A stretch of DNA of 64,000 bases, taken from NCBI GenBank assembly GCA_947846985.1, contig CANTUZ010000008.1, positions 41,992,817 through 42,056,816 on the forward strand, given 5' to 3'. Below, piece by piece: positions 49,541-62,372 of the stretch (its first letter is position 1; every line of letters starts with the position of its first letter). The stretch is from Fratercula arctica (Eukaryota > Chordata > Aves > Charadriiformes > Alcidae). The position numbers and the translations under genes are program-made. The notes beneath the pieces were generated by a model that worked only from the letters and a program-made list of their open reading frames with translations, was not told the origin of the DNA and ran no database searches.

Positions 49541-50771
49541 CCCCCTCCTCTCTCTGTGGGCAGTGTGATTGAGATGAGAGGGTAACAGACACCTGCTTCT
49601 CGTGGTGCCCCACTGTAAGCAGGAGATACCCTGTTCCTCTGGTGCTTGGGGGCTGCCTGTAAATCGGCTGAATAGAGAAAGACTCACCCACTCTGCTGGT
49701 GACGAGACACCCCGACACCACGGCAGTATCCTCATTCTAAATATCAGTTCACAGCAAGATGAGTAGGTGCTAAGATTTATCGTGCTATCTGTGAGACAAG
49801 TCTTGTGCCTCCTGCTCTGCCTCTCAGTGGAACGTGGCCTTGCGATGTCCCTGCCTCCTGCAGGTCTACCAGCAAGTCCTCCGTTCTTCAGCGGAGAGGA
49901 GGAGAGTGGGTCTGGAGGGAGGCTGCTTCATCTCCTCCTTTCCCTGATCATCCAAGTTTCCTCTCCTTAATGAGACAGAGCAGCAGAACTGTGTGTTTGG
50001 TGTCAGGCCAAGTCTCTGGACCCTTGGCAAGGAAGAGTTTTGTGCTGAGGCACCTGCACCCCAAAGTGGGGAAGAGTGCTAATGCCCCAACTCTGCGGCT
50101 TCAGCGTGAGGGAACGTTCCCCCAGGGCAGATTTCAGTTCTGCAGCCTAACAAGGTGCTCACAAAGAGGGGACAGGGCATCCTCTGCCCTTTTCTTCAGA
50201 CCTCCCGAACCTGCTGTCACCTCATCCAGAAGGTCAGATTGCAGTACCCCAGTACTTAGGGGTAACAAGGTCCATGTTCAGATGGCGCCAGCACGCTGTA
50301 AGGTTCACATGGCATCATCCTGCATTAATTTTGACCGATTCCTTTCCTCCGCATGGGATGCCTGTGCCGAGATGGAAGCGTGTGTTTGGGACAGGACTGC
50401 TGATGTCCAGTTTTCTGCATGTTTTCTGCCTCCCCTCCACATTAGCAATTCACATCCTGGCGTCATCAGCCAGATTCTGTCCCTCTTTGTGTTGCCTCAG
50501 GCCACGTACAACCAGAATGAAGCACCCAGTCCTGCCCTTCTGGGCTGCTATTTGGAGAGAAAACGGACATTTCTCCACTGCTGGGTGATGCCAGTTCTGT
50601 CACCAGCCATCCTGCTTTGGAGGAGCAAATGAGACGGTGACTTTCTTCTTCCTCTGGGCTTTTATTCTGCCACAGAGCTATATGAGGGATTTCACTGGCA
50701 TCAAAAAAACAGATGAGTGTGCTAAGACTGCTACATGTAGAGCAGCAGTCCTCCTAAACAGCATGCCTAAC

Positions 50772-50935
50772 CTGTTTTTTAAACATCCAGAGAGACTGTT
50801 TTTCTATCGCCTCCCTAGGGAGACAGTTCCACTTCCCATCTGCTTTTTATAGCTGTGCCTCTCATCCTGATATTTAACCTAAACTGTCCTTTCTTTTGCT
50901 GTGATTATTGCTGTTCCTAACGCTGTCTTCTGTGA
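50772..50935 (-). mobile_element. decayed CR1/L3-like LINE 3' region, minus strand
   Basis: The plus strand reads like a diverged reverse complement of the CR1 3' region: AAACATCCAGAGAGACTG, CTCCCTAGGGAGACAGTTCC and CTGATATTTAACCTAAACTG occur in the expected order. The divergence is far greater than in the other copies, so it is an old insertion. Boundaries are uncertain. Confidence 0.6.
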
Positions 50936-51137
50936 CTGTGAGTAATTCCCATGCTCAGTTTACACTGGGATGGGCTGTAGTCATGTCTGGCATTGATTCT
51001 GTTCTAGTCTGTCTTTATCTTCCAGTCCTCTCATCTCTTTTTTTTTATTACTAATTTTGAAATTTTTTGCTACTCTTACTCACTCATGTATGAGGGATGT
51101 AAATTGCAAAGTCCTATTATTATGCTTTGGAAACACG

Positions 51138-51215
51138 GGCCAGTCCTTAACCTCATCTCTGCCTCAGTCATCTGCTGGTGAAATGGGAATAAGAGCATTT
51201 CCCAACCTTGCCATA
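51138..51215 (+). mobile_element. MIR-like ancient SINE remnant
   Basis: GGCCAGTCCTTAACCTCATC, TCTGCCTCAGTCATCTGCTG and GTGAAATGGGAATAAGAGCA follow the MIR core in order. This is one of the better SINE matches in the window. Confidence 0.6.
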
Positions 51216-51574
51216 GTGGCGAGAGGGCAGGATGCACAAGTGATTGCAAGGCACACACGTACTGCTGCAATGAAAGTCGTGTAAGTACAGAGCAGAGTAT
51301 TCCAGTGCTGCTGGTGCCCCTGCCGCGTAGCATTGCCTATTATCTCCTTCGTTTTACTTAGCCTTTGTGCAATAGTGAAATGAGATAATTACAAAGTGGA
51401 AGGAATAACAACTTTGTATTGTTACGGTAACCACTGAGGTATTATACCCTGATACTGGTGTGATTATCTTAGACACAATAGTAAGGTGATTATTAATAAT
51501 GCTAAAGGACTTACTACTTAGCCTGCAATTTTTGCGTCTTATTTCTTTTATGAACCCTATCTTATTTCGTCAGC

Positions 51575-51645
51575 CCAAAGCCTGGGTGAAGTGGGTATGT
51601 GTTGTTGCCTCGTTATCCGTTTTTCAGTGATGGGAAAATGAAATA
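51575..51645 (-). mobile_element. possible MIR-like remnant
   Basis: The plus strand reads TTGTTGCCTCGTTATCCGTT then TTTCAGTGATGGGAAAATGA, reminiscent of a reversed MIR 'ttattatccccattttacagatggg'. Weak. Confidence 0.3.
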
Positions 51646-54600
51646 AGAAAAAAAACCAATTTGCAAATTTGGGTACCTAAGCACCAAGGTAGCTTCGTGT
51701 GAGTCGCTTCTCTTTCTGCACCAGCGCTGCTACGGACAGGCTGGCAGCTGGGGGCCCAGGAGCTTAGATGTTTAAATATGTGTAGTCCTTTGCTCCTTTA
51801 AGTTCAAGCTACAGAGGCCTCTTTTGGCCTTGTTTTCCTTGTCATCGGGGATTGTTTCACAAATCCAATGTTTTTATGCTGCGGTTGGCATAGGTACGTA
51901 CAAAACCAGAACTTGTGCAGCTGTGAACACAGGCGTCGCACAGCCGGGCTGCAGACCGGCTCTGGGAGCTGGGTGGGTGTCCCATTGCATTAGAATAAGC
52001 TTGAGGGACATGGTGCAGCGCGTCAGGACTCCTCCTGCTCCCGAGGCAGCCTTCTGAGGTAGCTGCAGTGGTTTTTTGCAGAACAGAGATCCAAGAGGTG
52101 ACTGAAAGCTTTCTTGTGCACTTGGGATGAAAACGTGGCCTTGAGAAAGCCATGTCTCAGCAAAACCAAGACCACTTCTTGCACGTGCTCTGAGCAACAA
52201 AATGCCACGGCAGCTCTAAGGAGGAAAAAAGTACACACACACAACCCCCCCGCCCCCAAGAAAATTATTTTCAAGGGCAAAAAGCTTTTGCATATTGCCT
52301 CTGAGGAAAGGAGATCCGGCATTTGGACCTGGCCTTTGTCAGTTCTTGAAGGAGTTTGTGAAACCTTTCAGCTTGAGGAAGTTTGAGCTTGGAATCAAAG
52401 GGTGGTTTGAGGCCATCTTTCACTGCCATCTCAGAGCTGGTTTATGGGGCAGTGCGAAATGGAGAACAGCCACTGACATTTTTTATAATATATGGCTGCT
52501 TTAAGGTGTAAGAGAGGTATTTTTGCCATCTGGAAAGGAAGCCAAGAGAAAGTAAAGGGGAAAAAAATAACCCAGTTAACACCACGCCACAGCAGAGCTG
52601 CAGAAAGCTGCTACTGATATATTCTCCTGAGCTCTCAGCAAGCTGTAATTATGAATTGGCTTACAGCTAAGATATTGATGGATATCACTCAAGAAGAAAA
52701 ATGAGAATGTCTAGATTTTTTTTTTTTTCACGGTGAACCTGTACTGAACTCTGCGTGACTCTCCTCCTATTTATAACCCTGTTTGAAGTTCAAGGAAACT
52801 TGTCCTGGAGGTTTCCCATGAGAGGGAACTGTGTTTTTACCTGAGTAAAGCTCTCTGGATGTTTTCCCATTTTTTATTTGATCTAAGTGTGAACTTTCTC
52901 CACCCTCTGCCCCTCCTTCCTTTCTGGAGTGGTTAGAGGGGTTGATTACAGCCAGGATTACACAAGAGATGCCAGTTGCACACATGTTTTGCATAACTCC
53001 GCTGTGTTGATTTCAGACAGGGTGCCCCTAGTTCCCTCCGTGCCTTGCAACAGAGAGACCAGATCTCTATCTTCATTCCTGAAGCTGGAGAAAATGCTGT
53101 TGAGGCCCTGCTTATTGAAACTTTGACAAAGAGCACCTGGCTGGGACGCTCCCCAACCACACGGTTATCCGCGAGCTGCAAAGCACTCGCTTTTGGGAAA
53201 GCCTCGACTTAAAGGTTGTTCCTTATTTTTGTATTAAATACGCGAGAGCCGCTGTACCTCTGCGGGGAGCGCAGTGAGGGGTCAGCGGGGCAGTGTCATT
53301 CAGTAGGATTTTCAATGTCAGGCGACAGAGTCCCCCAGGATGCTGCTGCCCCGAGGTGTCCCCTGCCCAGAGAGACAGTGACTCTATTAGGGATGGGGGA
53401 ATGTGCTCCCTAAGCACGTGTCCTTTCCTTCCCTTCCAGTGAGACAAGCCTGAATGCTCTCACGTGCTCTGAAACAGTCGAGACCCCGTGGTAAGGATCC
53501 CGAAAATTAAGACAAGCTCACCCCAGTGCTGATTTGGGGGCCGTTTCACTATGGCTCTTAGTACAAAAGCGCAGAGGTCTGCTTGATTTCACGGAGAATT
53601 AGGGGCTTTGACAGTGTGGGTCTGTGTTTCTGTTCCTTTTGCTGGGAAATAGGGACTTTTTCCTCCTGCCTTATCAGTTTGGAGTGGAAGGCTAGGACAG
53701 CAGAGAGTCTCCCCCCAGCCAAGCAGGAGCGGGGCTGTTCTGAGCTGCCACGGCACGGTATCCCGGGATACAGCTGGCCTCACAGGTCGGCAGAGCCCAG
53801 GCTATTTAAGGGCTTCAGGCTCTTCCTAGAAAATAAATCACATGCAAAAGATACAGTGCCGAGAATCTGATGATGAAATTTTTATATAGAAGAGTGACAC
53901 GGACCGTAGACTCTCTCACTTGGATACCCTTCATGTGCATGCATTTTGCTCGTCTCCTTGGAGACAGTGGCTTGTCTGAGAGCAGCTAGCCTTGGCTAGG
54001 AGAGGCCTGACATTTCTGGTTTGTGGGATGAAGCTGTGCTGCTGAATTTTCCAACAACCACAGCGGCACGATTTGATCCGAGCATAAGCAGCTCTGTAGA
54101 AGGTTATCGAGTGAGCATCTCTCTCTAAGGCCTCTGTGGGGACACCGCTTGAGTCCCTGGTGTGACAGACAGGTTTGAAGATCCTCGAAGAGAGCCTGGC
54201 GATCCCCGTCCCTCAGATACCAGAAACGTCTGTGAAATTTCTCCCTTCCTTTTCCTTCTTCCGAAGAGCTGAGTCAGCGGGACTGGCATGTCTGGAACTC
54301 GGTGGCACCGCGGGCAGGCAGTCTGCCAGCGGCATTACACACCGCATCCAACGGAACACGTCACTCCTCTCTCTTCCCCCCCCCCGCCAGCCACCCTCCC
54401 CCTGTCTCCACCCTCTCCCTTTTATTTTTCCTTCTTGATCCGTGTAGATGAGTCAGAGAAACCTGCTCATCCACAACCTGTTCCTTCTTGCCAAATCCTG
54501 GAGCAGCACTCCCAGTTCTTGTCAGGTGTCAGGGATAGGTTATGAAAACACAAACTGCTACAGGCAGCGTACTGGGGATAGAGCACATACTGTAAATGAA

Positions 54601-55709
54601 AATTAAATGCACATTGACCGTGCTTCTAATAGAGTGATGTCTTTTGTAGGAGGCTTTGTATTCTGTGATTCATATACAATATTAGTTTTCTTCCTATAAA
54701 ACACCAGGATGGAGCAGCAAAATTATTTAAGGCATAAGTAAGAGCACTTTTAGGGAGACAAGCCATGTTAACTCCACTGGATTTTTAAAACGACAGGAGA
54801 ATGGAAAATTTCCAGTAGGAAAATAGGTGTTTCACGAAAGTGTTTTTGAACAAAATGACTGAGCTTTTGATATCAATTGTAGTTGTACTAATCTGAAGAA
54901 ACTCCATTGATTATTGGCATGACTCCTCAGAGTTACTGACATGTTTCTAACCCTGGGAATTAAAAAAATCATGAATCTGGATCCCCCAGATCACAGACAC
55001 TTACAAATGAGGATGCTGGAAGGTGATAAATTGGCCTTTGTATTTACCTTCTGATATTTATTTCACGAGTGGGGAGGGAGTGAGAAAGCATGCAAGCTGA
55101 CTTTTCCCTCTGGTCAACTGACTCCAGGAGCTGGAGCTGAAGGGAAGCGTAGTGTCGTATCTGAGTTGGGGTCAGGTAGCGTTGTAGGACCAGGTCTGTC
55201 TCAATATCCATAGCTACGTTTTCATTGAGCAGCACCAAAGGGTGGATTTTTGGCATGTTTTCTTGGAATGAAGCTGCTCAGCTTCAACAAATAGATCAAC
55301 CACCAAGAAAAGTGCTTTGTTTGACTTTTACGTGCCACAGTAAAATGTCCACGTTAGCTATATTGTGAAAAATGTATCCATTATGTTCATATCATTAGTC
55401 TTCTACGAGCAATGAGTTTGTCCCAAGGGCTAACGATGAGCCAGCTTCAGGAGGCTGCAAGTATCATTTTGGTGGAGATGCATGAGATTTCTGCCTTCAT
55501 CAGCATGAAGCCCAGGACAAGTTCGACCTGGCTGGTGTACAGTTCCTTGCGTAGCATCGCACCATTGGTGAAAAGAAGAGAAAGGACCGTTTTGTGTCGG
55601 GTAATACATAACTCCTAGTGAGAGACAGTCATTTCTCGGATTGTCCAAGATAAGAAGACAGCAGGGTTTACTGCCCAGCCACCTTCTGCAGAGGATGAAC
55701 CTAGAGTAC

Positions 55710-55815
55710 AGACAAAAAATGACTTGTCAAAGGCATTCAAGTCGTCAGTGTCGCAGATAGAAATGAACCCAGATGTGCTAAATCCCTGTCTGCTGACTCA
55801 GTTACAAGACTCTCC
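55710..55815 (-). mobile_element. MIR-like ancient SINE remnant
   Basis: ATGACTTGTCAAAGGCATTC, a short variable block, GCAGATAGAAATGAACCCAG, then CTAAATCCCTGTCTGCTGAC follows the reversed MIR order 'gtgacttgcccaaggtcaca', 'cagagctgggattagaaccc', 'ctggctccca'. It lies just before an A run at about 55828-55838. Confidence 0.55.
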
Positions 55816-56410
55816 ACACATAAAGAAAAAAAAAAAAGTAAGAAAATGAGAGAAAGAGAGATTTTTCTTCTCCCAGGTATTGAGAAATGAGTTGTTTTAC
55901 ACTCTTTCACTCTTGATTCCAACCTCTCAGAGACCTCTTTAATAGCCTAGTGGAACCTTCAGTATGAATTTTTGTTTGGATTTTTTTCTGTCAAGGAATG
56001 GAGTTAAGTACATTCAGAGTTTCCTAAATTCCCTGTTTTTACAGGAAACCTTTTTAAAGTACTTCTGGATGTTTAAAGAGCTCTGTTTTGTGTTCTCCAG
56101 CTTTTCTGTCTTTACTTTCAGCCCAAGCGGTTGCTTTTTCTTTCCTTCTTTTCTTTTTCTTCCTTTTGGTTTAATTTCACACCCATATTTAATTTCTTTT
56201 CATTTTGTCTGCCTCCCTTTCAACCATGATAACAGTTTCTCAATCTACCCAGGGCTTGTAGTGCGAAACTAATCGCACCAAAAAACCCCCATCCTAAACC
56301 CCCAAATCCTTCCTCCCCCCCCCGCCCTCTCATTCTCTCCACTGAGCAAACCTAAAAAATCCTGGGTTTTAGGAAGTTCTCTGGAACTGTCGTTATTTAC
56401 TTTTTGTGTT

Positions 56411-56432
56411 AAAAAAAAAAAAAAAAAAAAAA
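56411..56432. repeat. poly-A run (22)
   Basis: An uninterrupted A run about 240 bp upstream of the CR1 at 56670 and apparently unrelated to it. Confidence 0.9.
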
Positions 56433-56669
56433 CACTAGGAAAGATATTGAGGCTAACAGGAATCGCTGAATTTTATTACCCAGAAAAGGTTAATCTAGCT
56501 TCAATGTCAGACCCAGACACTTGATGTAGAGGTTTGCGCTAGAACAGAAGCTGTCCAGTATCCCAGATTTCTCTCTTGGACGGTTAAAGGATCCCGTCAT
56601 CTTTTAAAAAAATATCTTTACTGTTAATTGTTGTTACACTAAGAATTTTTTTCATACAAATGAAAAAAA

Positions 56670-56904
56670 TGGATATTAGGAAAAATTTCTACGTGGAATG
56701 AGTTATCAAGCCTTGGGACAGGCTGCCCAGGGCAGTGGTTGAGGCACCATCCCTGGAGGTGTTTAAAAGCCGGGCAGACACAGTGCTTAGAGATATGGGT
56801 TAGTGATGGGTTTGTCAGAGTCAGGTCGATGGTTGGACTCGATGGTCTGAAAGGTCCCTTCTGACCTGGGCAATTCCGTGATTCTGTGAATTCTATGATT
56901 CTGT
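56670..56904 (+). mobile_element. CR1 LINE 3' end
   Basis: It runs from GGATATTAGGAAAAATTTCT through GGGACAGGCTGCCCAGGGCA and GCAGACACAGTGCTTAGAGA to ATTCCGTGATTCTGTGAATT and a further ATTCTATGATTCTGT. The last 200 bp are nearly identical to 28160-28357, so the two are from one fairly young subfamily. Confidence 0.93.
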
Positions 56905-58059
56905 AAAATGGTCCTGACTTCCCTTGCCAAATACTGTGGCTAACTTAGAGCAACAAACGCCGCAAGTGTTGTTGCCGAGCGTGGTGGGGAAAGGAGGCGC
57001 CTGCCTAGTCCTGGTGGCAGCAGGTTCATTTGCCTTGAGGAAGCTGGAGTAAATGCTCTGGGTGTTGGGAAGAGCATTTGGGAGCAGCGAGCTGGCCCAA
57101 AAAGCCCCATGCTGGAGCAGCCTTTAGTGCATGAGATTTTCCGAAGTACACAGCAGAGCTTGGCTCAGCGCTGTCTGCTTGAGAAAAGTCCCACCTTTAT
57201 TTTCGAGCTCCTCTGTAATGTTGGTGGTAAATATCTGTGTTGTCAGGCAGAGAGCAACAGGAACAGGAAAACTGCATCGGTGAAAGGAATCAGTCAGCTC
57301 TTCTTCTGTTTGACCTCATTTGACGTCTGCGCAAGACACGACAAACCCACATGCTTGAACAAGCGCATCTTCAGGAGGGTAACACAAAGACATGGGCCAC
57401 GCTGGTTCTTGGGCAGTAAGGGAAGTATGAATAAAAATTCTCATGTCCCGAAGGAGCCCATTAGTTTCACAAGCTGACCTGGTTTTGGAAGCAAGGTTCC
57501 CTTCGCTGCTGGCCTTGATCAAAATAAGTGAAAACTCCCAACTTCAGTGGTTGGGAAAAGAAGAGGAGCTGTCAATATTATTCCTCCCGTGTTGCTATTG
57601 TCTTTGTGACAGCTTGCTTTTCATCCTCTGTTTCCAAAACTTTGTTTCTGACATTGACAAGAAAAGGGAAAACTTAACTTCGTAAAGGGAAACTGGAGCA
57701 CGATCTTCCTATCTCCTAATACGAGATACAAAATTGAAAGATGCCAGGTGCTAAAAGAAATACTTTTTCTTGTGCAGGAGGATGTAGTTGGAACGGTGGA
57801 GCACGTTGCCACGGGATGAGAAGCGAGTTCAGGGCTTGCTCGGTGTTTCCATGCAGAAGGATGCTATCTGGTGGTACAGCGAAAGTTAAATGTCATGTGT
57901 TCTCTCTGTCTCCCTTTGTTTATATAGTATAAAATAACTGGTACCGCTGCGTTTGGCACTGCTTGCTTCGAATAACTCACAGGTTCTGTTGCCTTTATAA
58001 TGCTGAAGGGCTTCTGCAAGATACGCAAAGGGGCTGTGCCTGGAATAAATGCAAACTGT

Positions 58060-58125
58060 AAGCAGCTGATGTAAACTGATTTAAGGTATTACTTCCATTG
58101 ATACAACCCACGAATCTGGCCCAAC
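58060..58125. repeat. possible relative of the 45463 palindromic repeat
   Basis: GCAGCTGATGTAAACTGATT, ACTTCCATTGATACAACCCA and CGAATCTGGCCCAACATC keep the order of blocks seen in that repeat class, but the arms are no longer clearly complementary. Confidence 0.35.
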
Positions 58126-58214
58126 ATCTACACTTGTTTTACCCAAAAGGGGAGCGGGGGGCAAGCCAAACCGAACAAAAGGGCTTCTGCAGGGAGTGTT
58201 TGTCCAGCAGCATT

Positions 58215-58380
58215 GCTGACCTGCGCCGAGGTACCCGCGCCCTGTGCCGCCTCTCTCAGCTTTTTCTCCCCATCTGCAGCCGCTGGCGGCCGAGCTCGGC
58301 TTGCGATGGCTCCCGTCACCTCCTTGCACTCCTGCCAGCTGCGGCACCGACGGGGGGCGGGCAGGGCAGGGAGGAGAAGA
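58215..58380. other. GC-rich, CpG-rich patch
   Basis: About fifteen CpG steps fall within roughly 165 bp, including CCGAGGTACCCGCGCC and CGCTGGCGGCCGAGCTCGG. No known exon or promoter is recognised. The overlapping open frames on both strands are best explained by composition. Confidence 0.4.
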
Positions 58381-59559
58381 GAACAGCAGACCCACTCAAA
58401 ACTTGTCTTGTTTTTCCTGCTCCCTGTGTCCGTGGAGAGAGGGTTAAAAATAAGAGAAGCCAACAAGTGCCTTTTGGAAGATTTGTTGTGTGAACCAGTT
58501 AGCGCTCCACTTTATCAAGTCGTCTTTAATACAACGTTAAAGGTCTGGAGTGGAAAGTACAGGGCTGGTACATACGGTTAAGGTTTAACCTCCGTCTTAA
58601 GCCGGTTCCCACCCACACGCAGAGAGTGCGGGGAGCAGGCTCCTCTCCCAGGTCCCCTCTCCTATTCCCTGCAGGGTCTCTCCCGCGTGAAAAGTAAGTT
58701 GCCGTAAACCTGGCTGCCTTTAAGCGATTTCGAAGCTAGCCAGGTGCTAAAACATCCAGTTATTTTCTGGACTTCCTGGTTATTGTTAGTTTATTTCCCC
58801 GCCGGAGTGCTATTTAATCAGAGTCCCTTTTTAATAGTGCTTAACCATTTTGGCGTCAGCGTAAAATTCCACCGGTGCCAGGGAGGAGCGGGACACGGCA
58901 GTATGGGACAAGGACAGCGTGCCTGGTTCAGTGGCCTCACAGAGCAAATTCGGAACTTTTGCACTTGAAATTTTCAAATATATATGGGGGGGGGGCGGAT
59001 CTGAAAGCTCCGTTGCCATTAATATAAACTAAAAAATGAGTGTCAGGTGCCTTTCACCAACTTTGAAGCTCTTACATCAAAGGAAGTTAAGGTAAGCCAA
59101 GAGGTATATGTGAGGGGAGCTCCTATGTCATGCAGTGTATGTTGCTTGGGACACAGAATGGGAGCAAGTAACCGTGAATTTAATCTTTTTGAGAACTAAA
59201 CACAAAATCAGTGTCCCTATCTGTGTTTTCCTTGATTTAGCATGTAATTTATTTGCATGATTTCACAGGGACAGGTACATTTTCCTTTGTTTTTCACACC
59301 TATGTAGATACAACATACAAACCTACAAAGTGAACTGTTTGTATTCTGTGCTGCCAAGGAAGAAAATGAGGGGTAAGATTATTGCTTTTCTTTTTTTTTT
59401 AATTAATGTAATGGGTGCTGCAAGACCGTGGCAGGAGTCCTGGGAGTGTCTGGACGGTTAGGGAGATTGCAGTAATTCTGTGACTGTGCCAATGGAACAG
59501 GAGTGAGTTTGTTTGTTTGTTAAACTTCTGGCACAAAAATGCCACCTACTTATTTATAA

Positions 59560-59760
59560 CCCTTGTGGCAGATTGGAACATTGTTTTATCTGTAAAGATC
59601 CTGCAGATCAGTTAATAAACAAACACAATCTGATGAATCAGATTAAATAACAGAACCACCAGTAGCTGCAAGATAAATTGTAATAAACTACTAAAGTAAT
59701 AAAAGGCTGCAGATAGAAACATCTTGAAGGTATAAATAAGGACCCCAGCCCCTTAGCTGT
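59560..59760. other. AT-rich unique stretch, possible conserved noncoding element
   Basis: Repeat-free sequence with a near palindrome (AATCTGATGAATCAGATT, 59627-59644) and several GATAA and TAAT words. No transcript feature recognised. Confidence 0.3.
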
Positions 59761-60982
59761 TGTACAGAAACACTAATATTTACTGATTTACGCTGTGCTC
59801 TGTATTTAGAGGAGGTATAGGTGCTTCGTAGTTTCTCCCAACTAGTGTATTTACACATGCGTGCGCCTGTGTTATTGTGGGTCCGTTCTAGCCAAAATGA
59901 AGCAGGGATGAAGTCGTCGGAGTTTATATATCATCCGATGTGTAATACAGCAGAAGAGGGAGGGAGGACTGAAGGCTAGCAGAGTATTTCACTGCTAGCC
60001 GCTTATTTTACAGTACCGTAAACAACTGGCAGGTGGATGCAGGTGTCACGCTGCTGGTTTGTGCCCTGGAGATATTTACAGGGAAGGCAGGCGGGTCTAG
60101 AAAACAAAGGGTGTGTAGATGCAGTGATTTCCTATTGTTTTACCGGGTGCTGATGTACCACGAGCGTCTGGTGGTGTCTCACTGCTAGCCGCGTAGGGCT
60201 ACTGCAGTAGTACCTAGTAGTTGTCGACAGAAATACCTCCTCATTGACTGCCGCGGTGCAAATAGTCAGGACAAGCCGTTTTTCGTCTGCTGGGAGGCTC
60301 ACAAAGTCTTGAACGGGCACATATATATCAATAGGCAATTGATAATCATGTTTACTAAGAGGCATTGGGCCGCGAGGTCGCCAAGCGAGACAAGTGCTCT
60401 ATTTCAGGCTCCTAGTCAAGAAAGTACGAGTTGCTTAACGGCGCGTATGTGAGCTTCTCCTGTGGTAATGCTGCACTGGTGTTTGTGAACCTTTTGAGGT
60501 GTTCAGAAACCTTGTTAAGCACAGATCTAAGTGCATCATCTAGTGAGCCTGTCCTTTACCACACGACCTCACGAACCCTAATGCTTGGCCAAAAACATGA
60601 AAATCTAAAAAGTGCTTTTAGAATGGAGACATCGGAACTCCATGAGGTCCAGAAACATGTCTGTGCCCCATGAAACGTACCCCCCGTATTGCTGCCTCCG
60701 CTTGGACTGCCAAGCATTAAAAGATTAAGGTGCAAAGTTTTCACAATGCACTTTGAGGTTTTGTTCTTTCTGAAAATCAGACTGCTTTGAGAGGTCACAG
60801 GTTGGGCCCTCAGAAGCAGAGGCACTTGACACCGCGTGTCGCAAGCGTGTGTTTGTGTGCTCTAGGAGCCAGCAGCCTTATTTCAGATGTTTATAGGCTG
60901 TGACTTCTGCATGCAGGCTGTCTCGGACAATCTCCCTTTAGCTCTGGGACTTGCTGTTATTTCTGAACTCTGGTATGTGCTG

Positions 60983-61035
60983 GTGTGTGTGTGTGTGTGT
61001 TTAATCTCCCAGACAAAAAAAAAAAAAAAAAAAAA
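60983..61035. repeat. (TG)n microsatellite and poly-A run
   Basis: About nine TG units end at 61000. After a 14-bp spacer, a run of 21 A follows at 61015-61035. Confidence 0.9.
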
Positions 61036-61309
61036 TGAAAAAGGCAACAAATCAAAGAGCCCCCATGAATTTCAATGAACACATTTACAGTCATTAAGCA
61101 CAGCAGCGAGATACGGCATGGGAGTGGGAGGCAGTTTCCTTTCAAAGCTACGTGCTGCTCAGAGCCAGCATGGGCTTAGGTCTCACTTCAATTTATTTTT
61201 TTTTGGTGTGATTAATTCATTCAGGGGTCTATTATTCACGTAAATATTTTTGCGTGTGAGGCTTTGAGCTCGGCAGCTCTAGAAAAGCCAAAGTGGGCTA
61301 TTTAATGGC

Positions 61310-61440
61310 AGTAGTGAACCGGGGGGGACACGCCACGTGTCGCCTCTCAGCAGCCTCAGCCCTCCCACCGAAACCCCGGCTCTCCCAGTCGCTTCCTCGG
61401 CTCAGGGCGGCCGGAGGTGGGAAGCGCCGCAGCAGCTGCT
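61310..61440. other. GC-rich, CpG-rich patch
   Basis: A short CpG-enriched island including CCACGTGTCGCC and GGCGGCCGGAGG. No exon or transcript recognised. Confidence 0.35.
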
Positions 61441-61827
61441 ATATCCACCTTTTTGTGACTGTTGCACACTCTCTTTTTCTTCTCCTGTGTGGGTTAAATG
61501 TCACTAAGCTCAGGGGCATTTTACAGTCACGTTTTGTGGCCTGAAAGGATACCACGCCAGCAGATTGCCTCATACGCCACCTATTTTTTTTTTCCGATTT
61601 GATTTTCTTATTCCTGCTTGATCCTCTACTCTGCTCCATCCTAAATATCTCCTCCTGCTCTTTAATGTTCACTCCTTATATCTAATAAGATCACGCTGTA
61701 TTATTAAGTCCTTAATTTCTCTGTAGAGGTACAGGCCGTATTTTTCCGTGTCTCCCTACTTGTGTGAGCTTCACCAAATTAGCCTCTGTGCATCTCACAA
61801 AGTGCATGAATTCATTTACATGCTGTG

Positions 61828-61965
61828 AAGAAGGGAATTATTACCTTAATCATACGTATGAATAATTGAAGCACAGGAAATCAGAATAACTTGCCTGCAG
61901 TCACAAAATTTGTAGCGTAACTAAGAGCTGAACCCTACGCTCCCTAGTCCCAACCCAACACCTTC
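61828..61965 (-). mobile_element. MIR-like ancient SINE remnant
   Basis: The plus strand contains GAATTATTACCTTAATCATA, TTGAAGCACAGGAAATCAGA, ATAACTTGCCTGCAGTCACA, CTAAGAGCTGAACCCTACGC in the order expected for a reversed MIR. It is the most complete SINE-like remnant in the window. Confidence 0.6.
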
Positions 61966-62372
61966 ATCATGTTTCCGACCTCTGTGTTAAAACTGATCTT
62001 GCTGTGATAAGTCCCGTTGAAGGCAAAGGGCTGCTCTGCGGTAGGCCCTGTGTAACTGCAGAACAGCTCCCCTCTCCCAGGCAGCTGGCAGTTTTAAGGA
62101 AGAAGGAAGAAATAATGAATTAATGCTGGTTATGATCATGACACGCAATTCTGCGACATCACCAATAGGTGCAAGTATCAGCCCAAAAGAACATTTCAAC
62201 TTCTTCGATGCTGCTTCGGAAAGCTTCAGTTGGAGATTGTGGAGGTTTCCTCCAGCTCTGGGATGCTGGGGGCGAGGGGGAGTTCAGGTTTTACAGAAAT
62301 TCGTCGCGCTTGGTGTGCTGCTGTGGGAGGTACTTCTGCAGACCAAAAGTAGCTACATCAGGTGGCCACTTA

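Noticed and set aside
58098..58581. Several overlapping open frames on both strands
   Set aside because: Caused by GC-rich composition; none shows a domain or conserved start.
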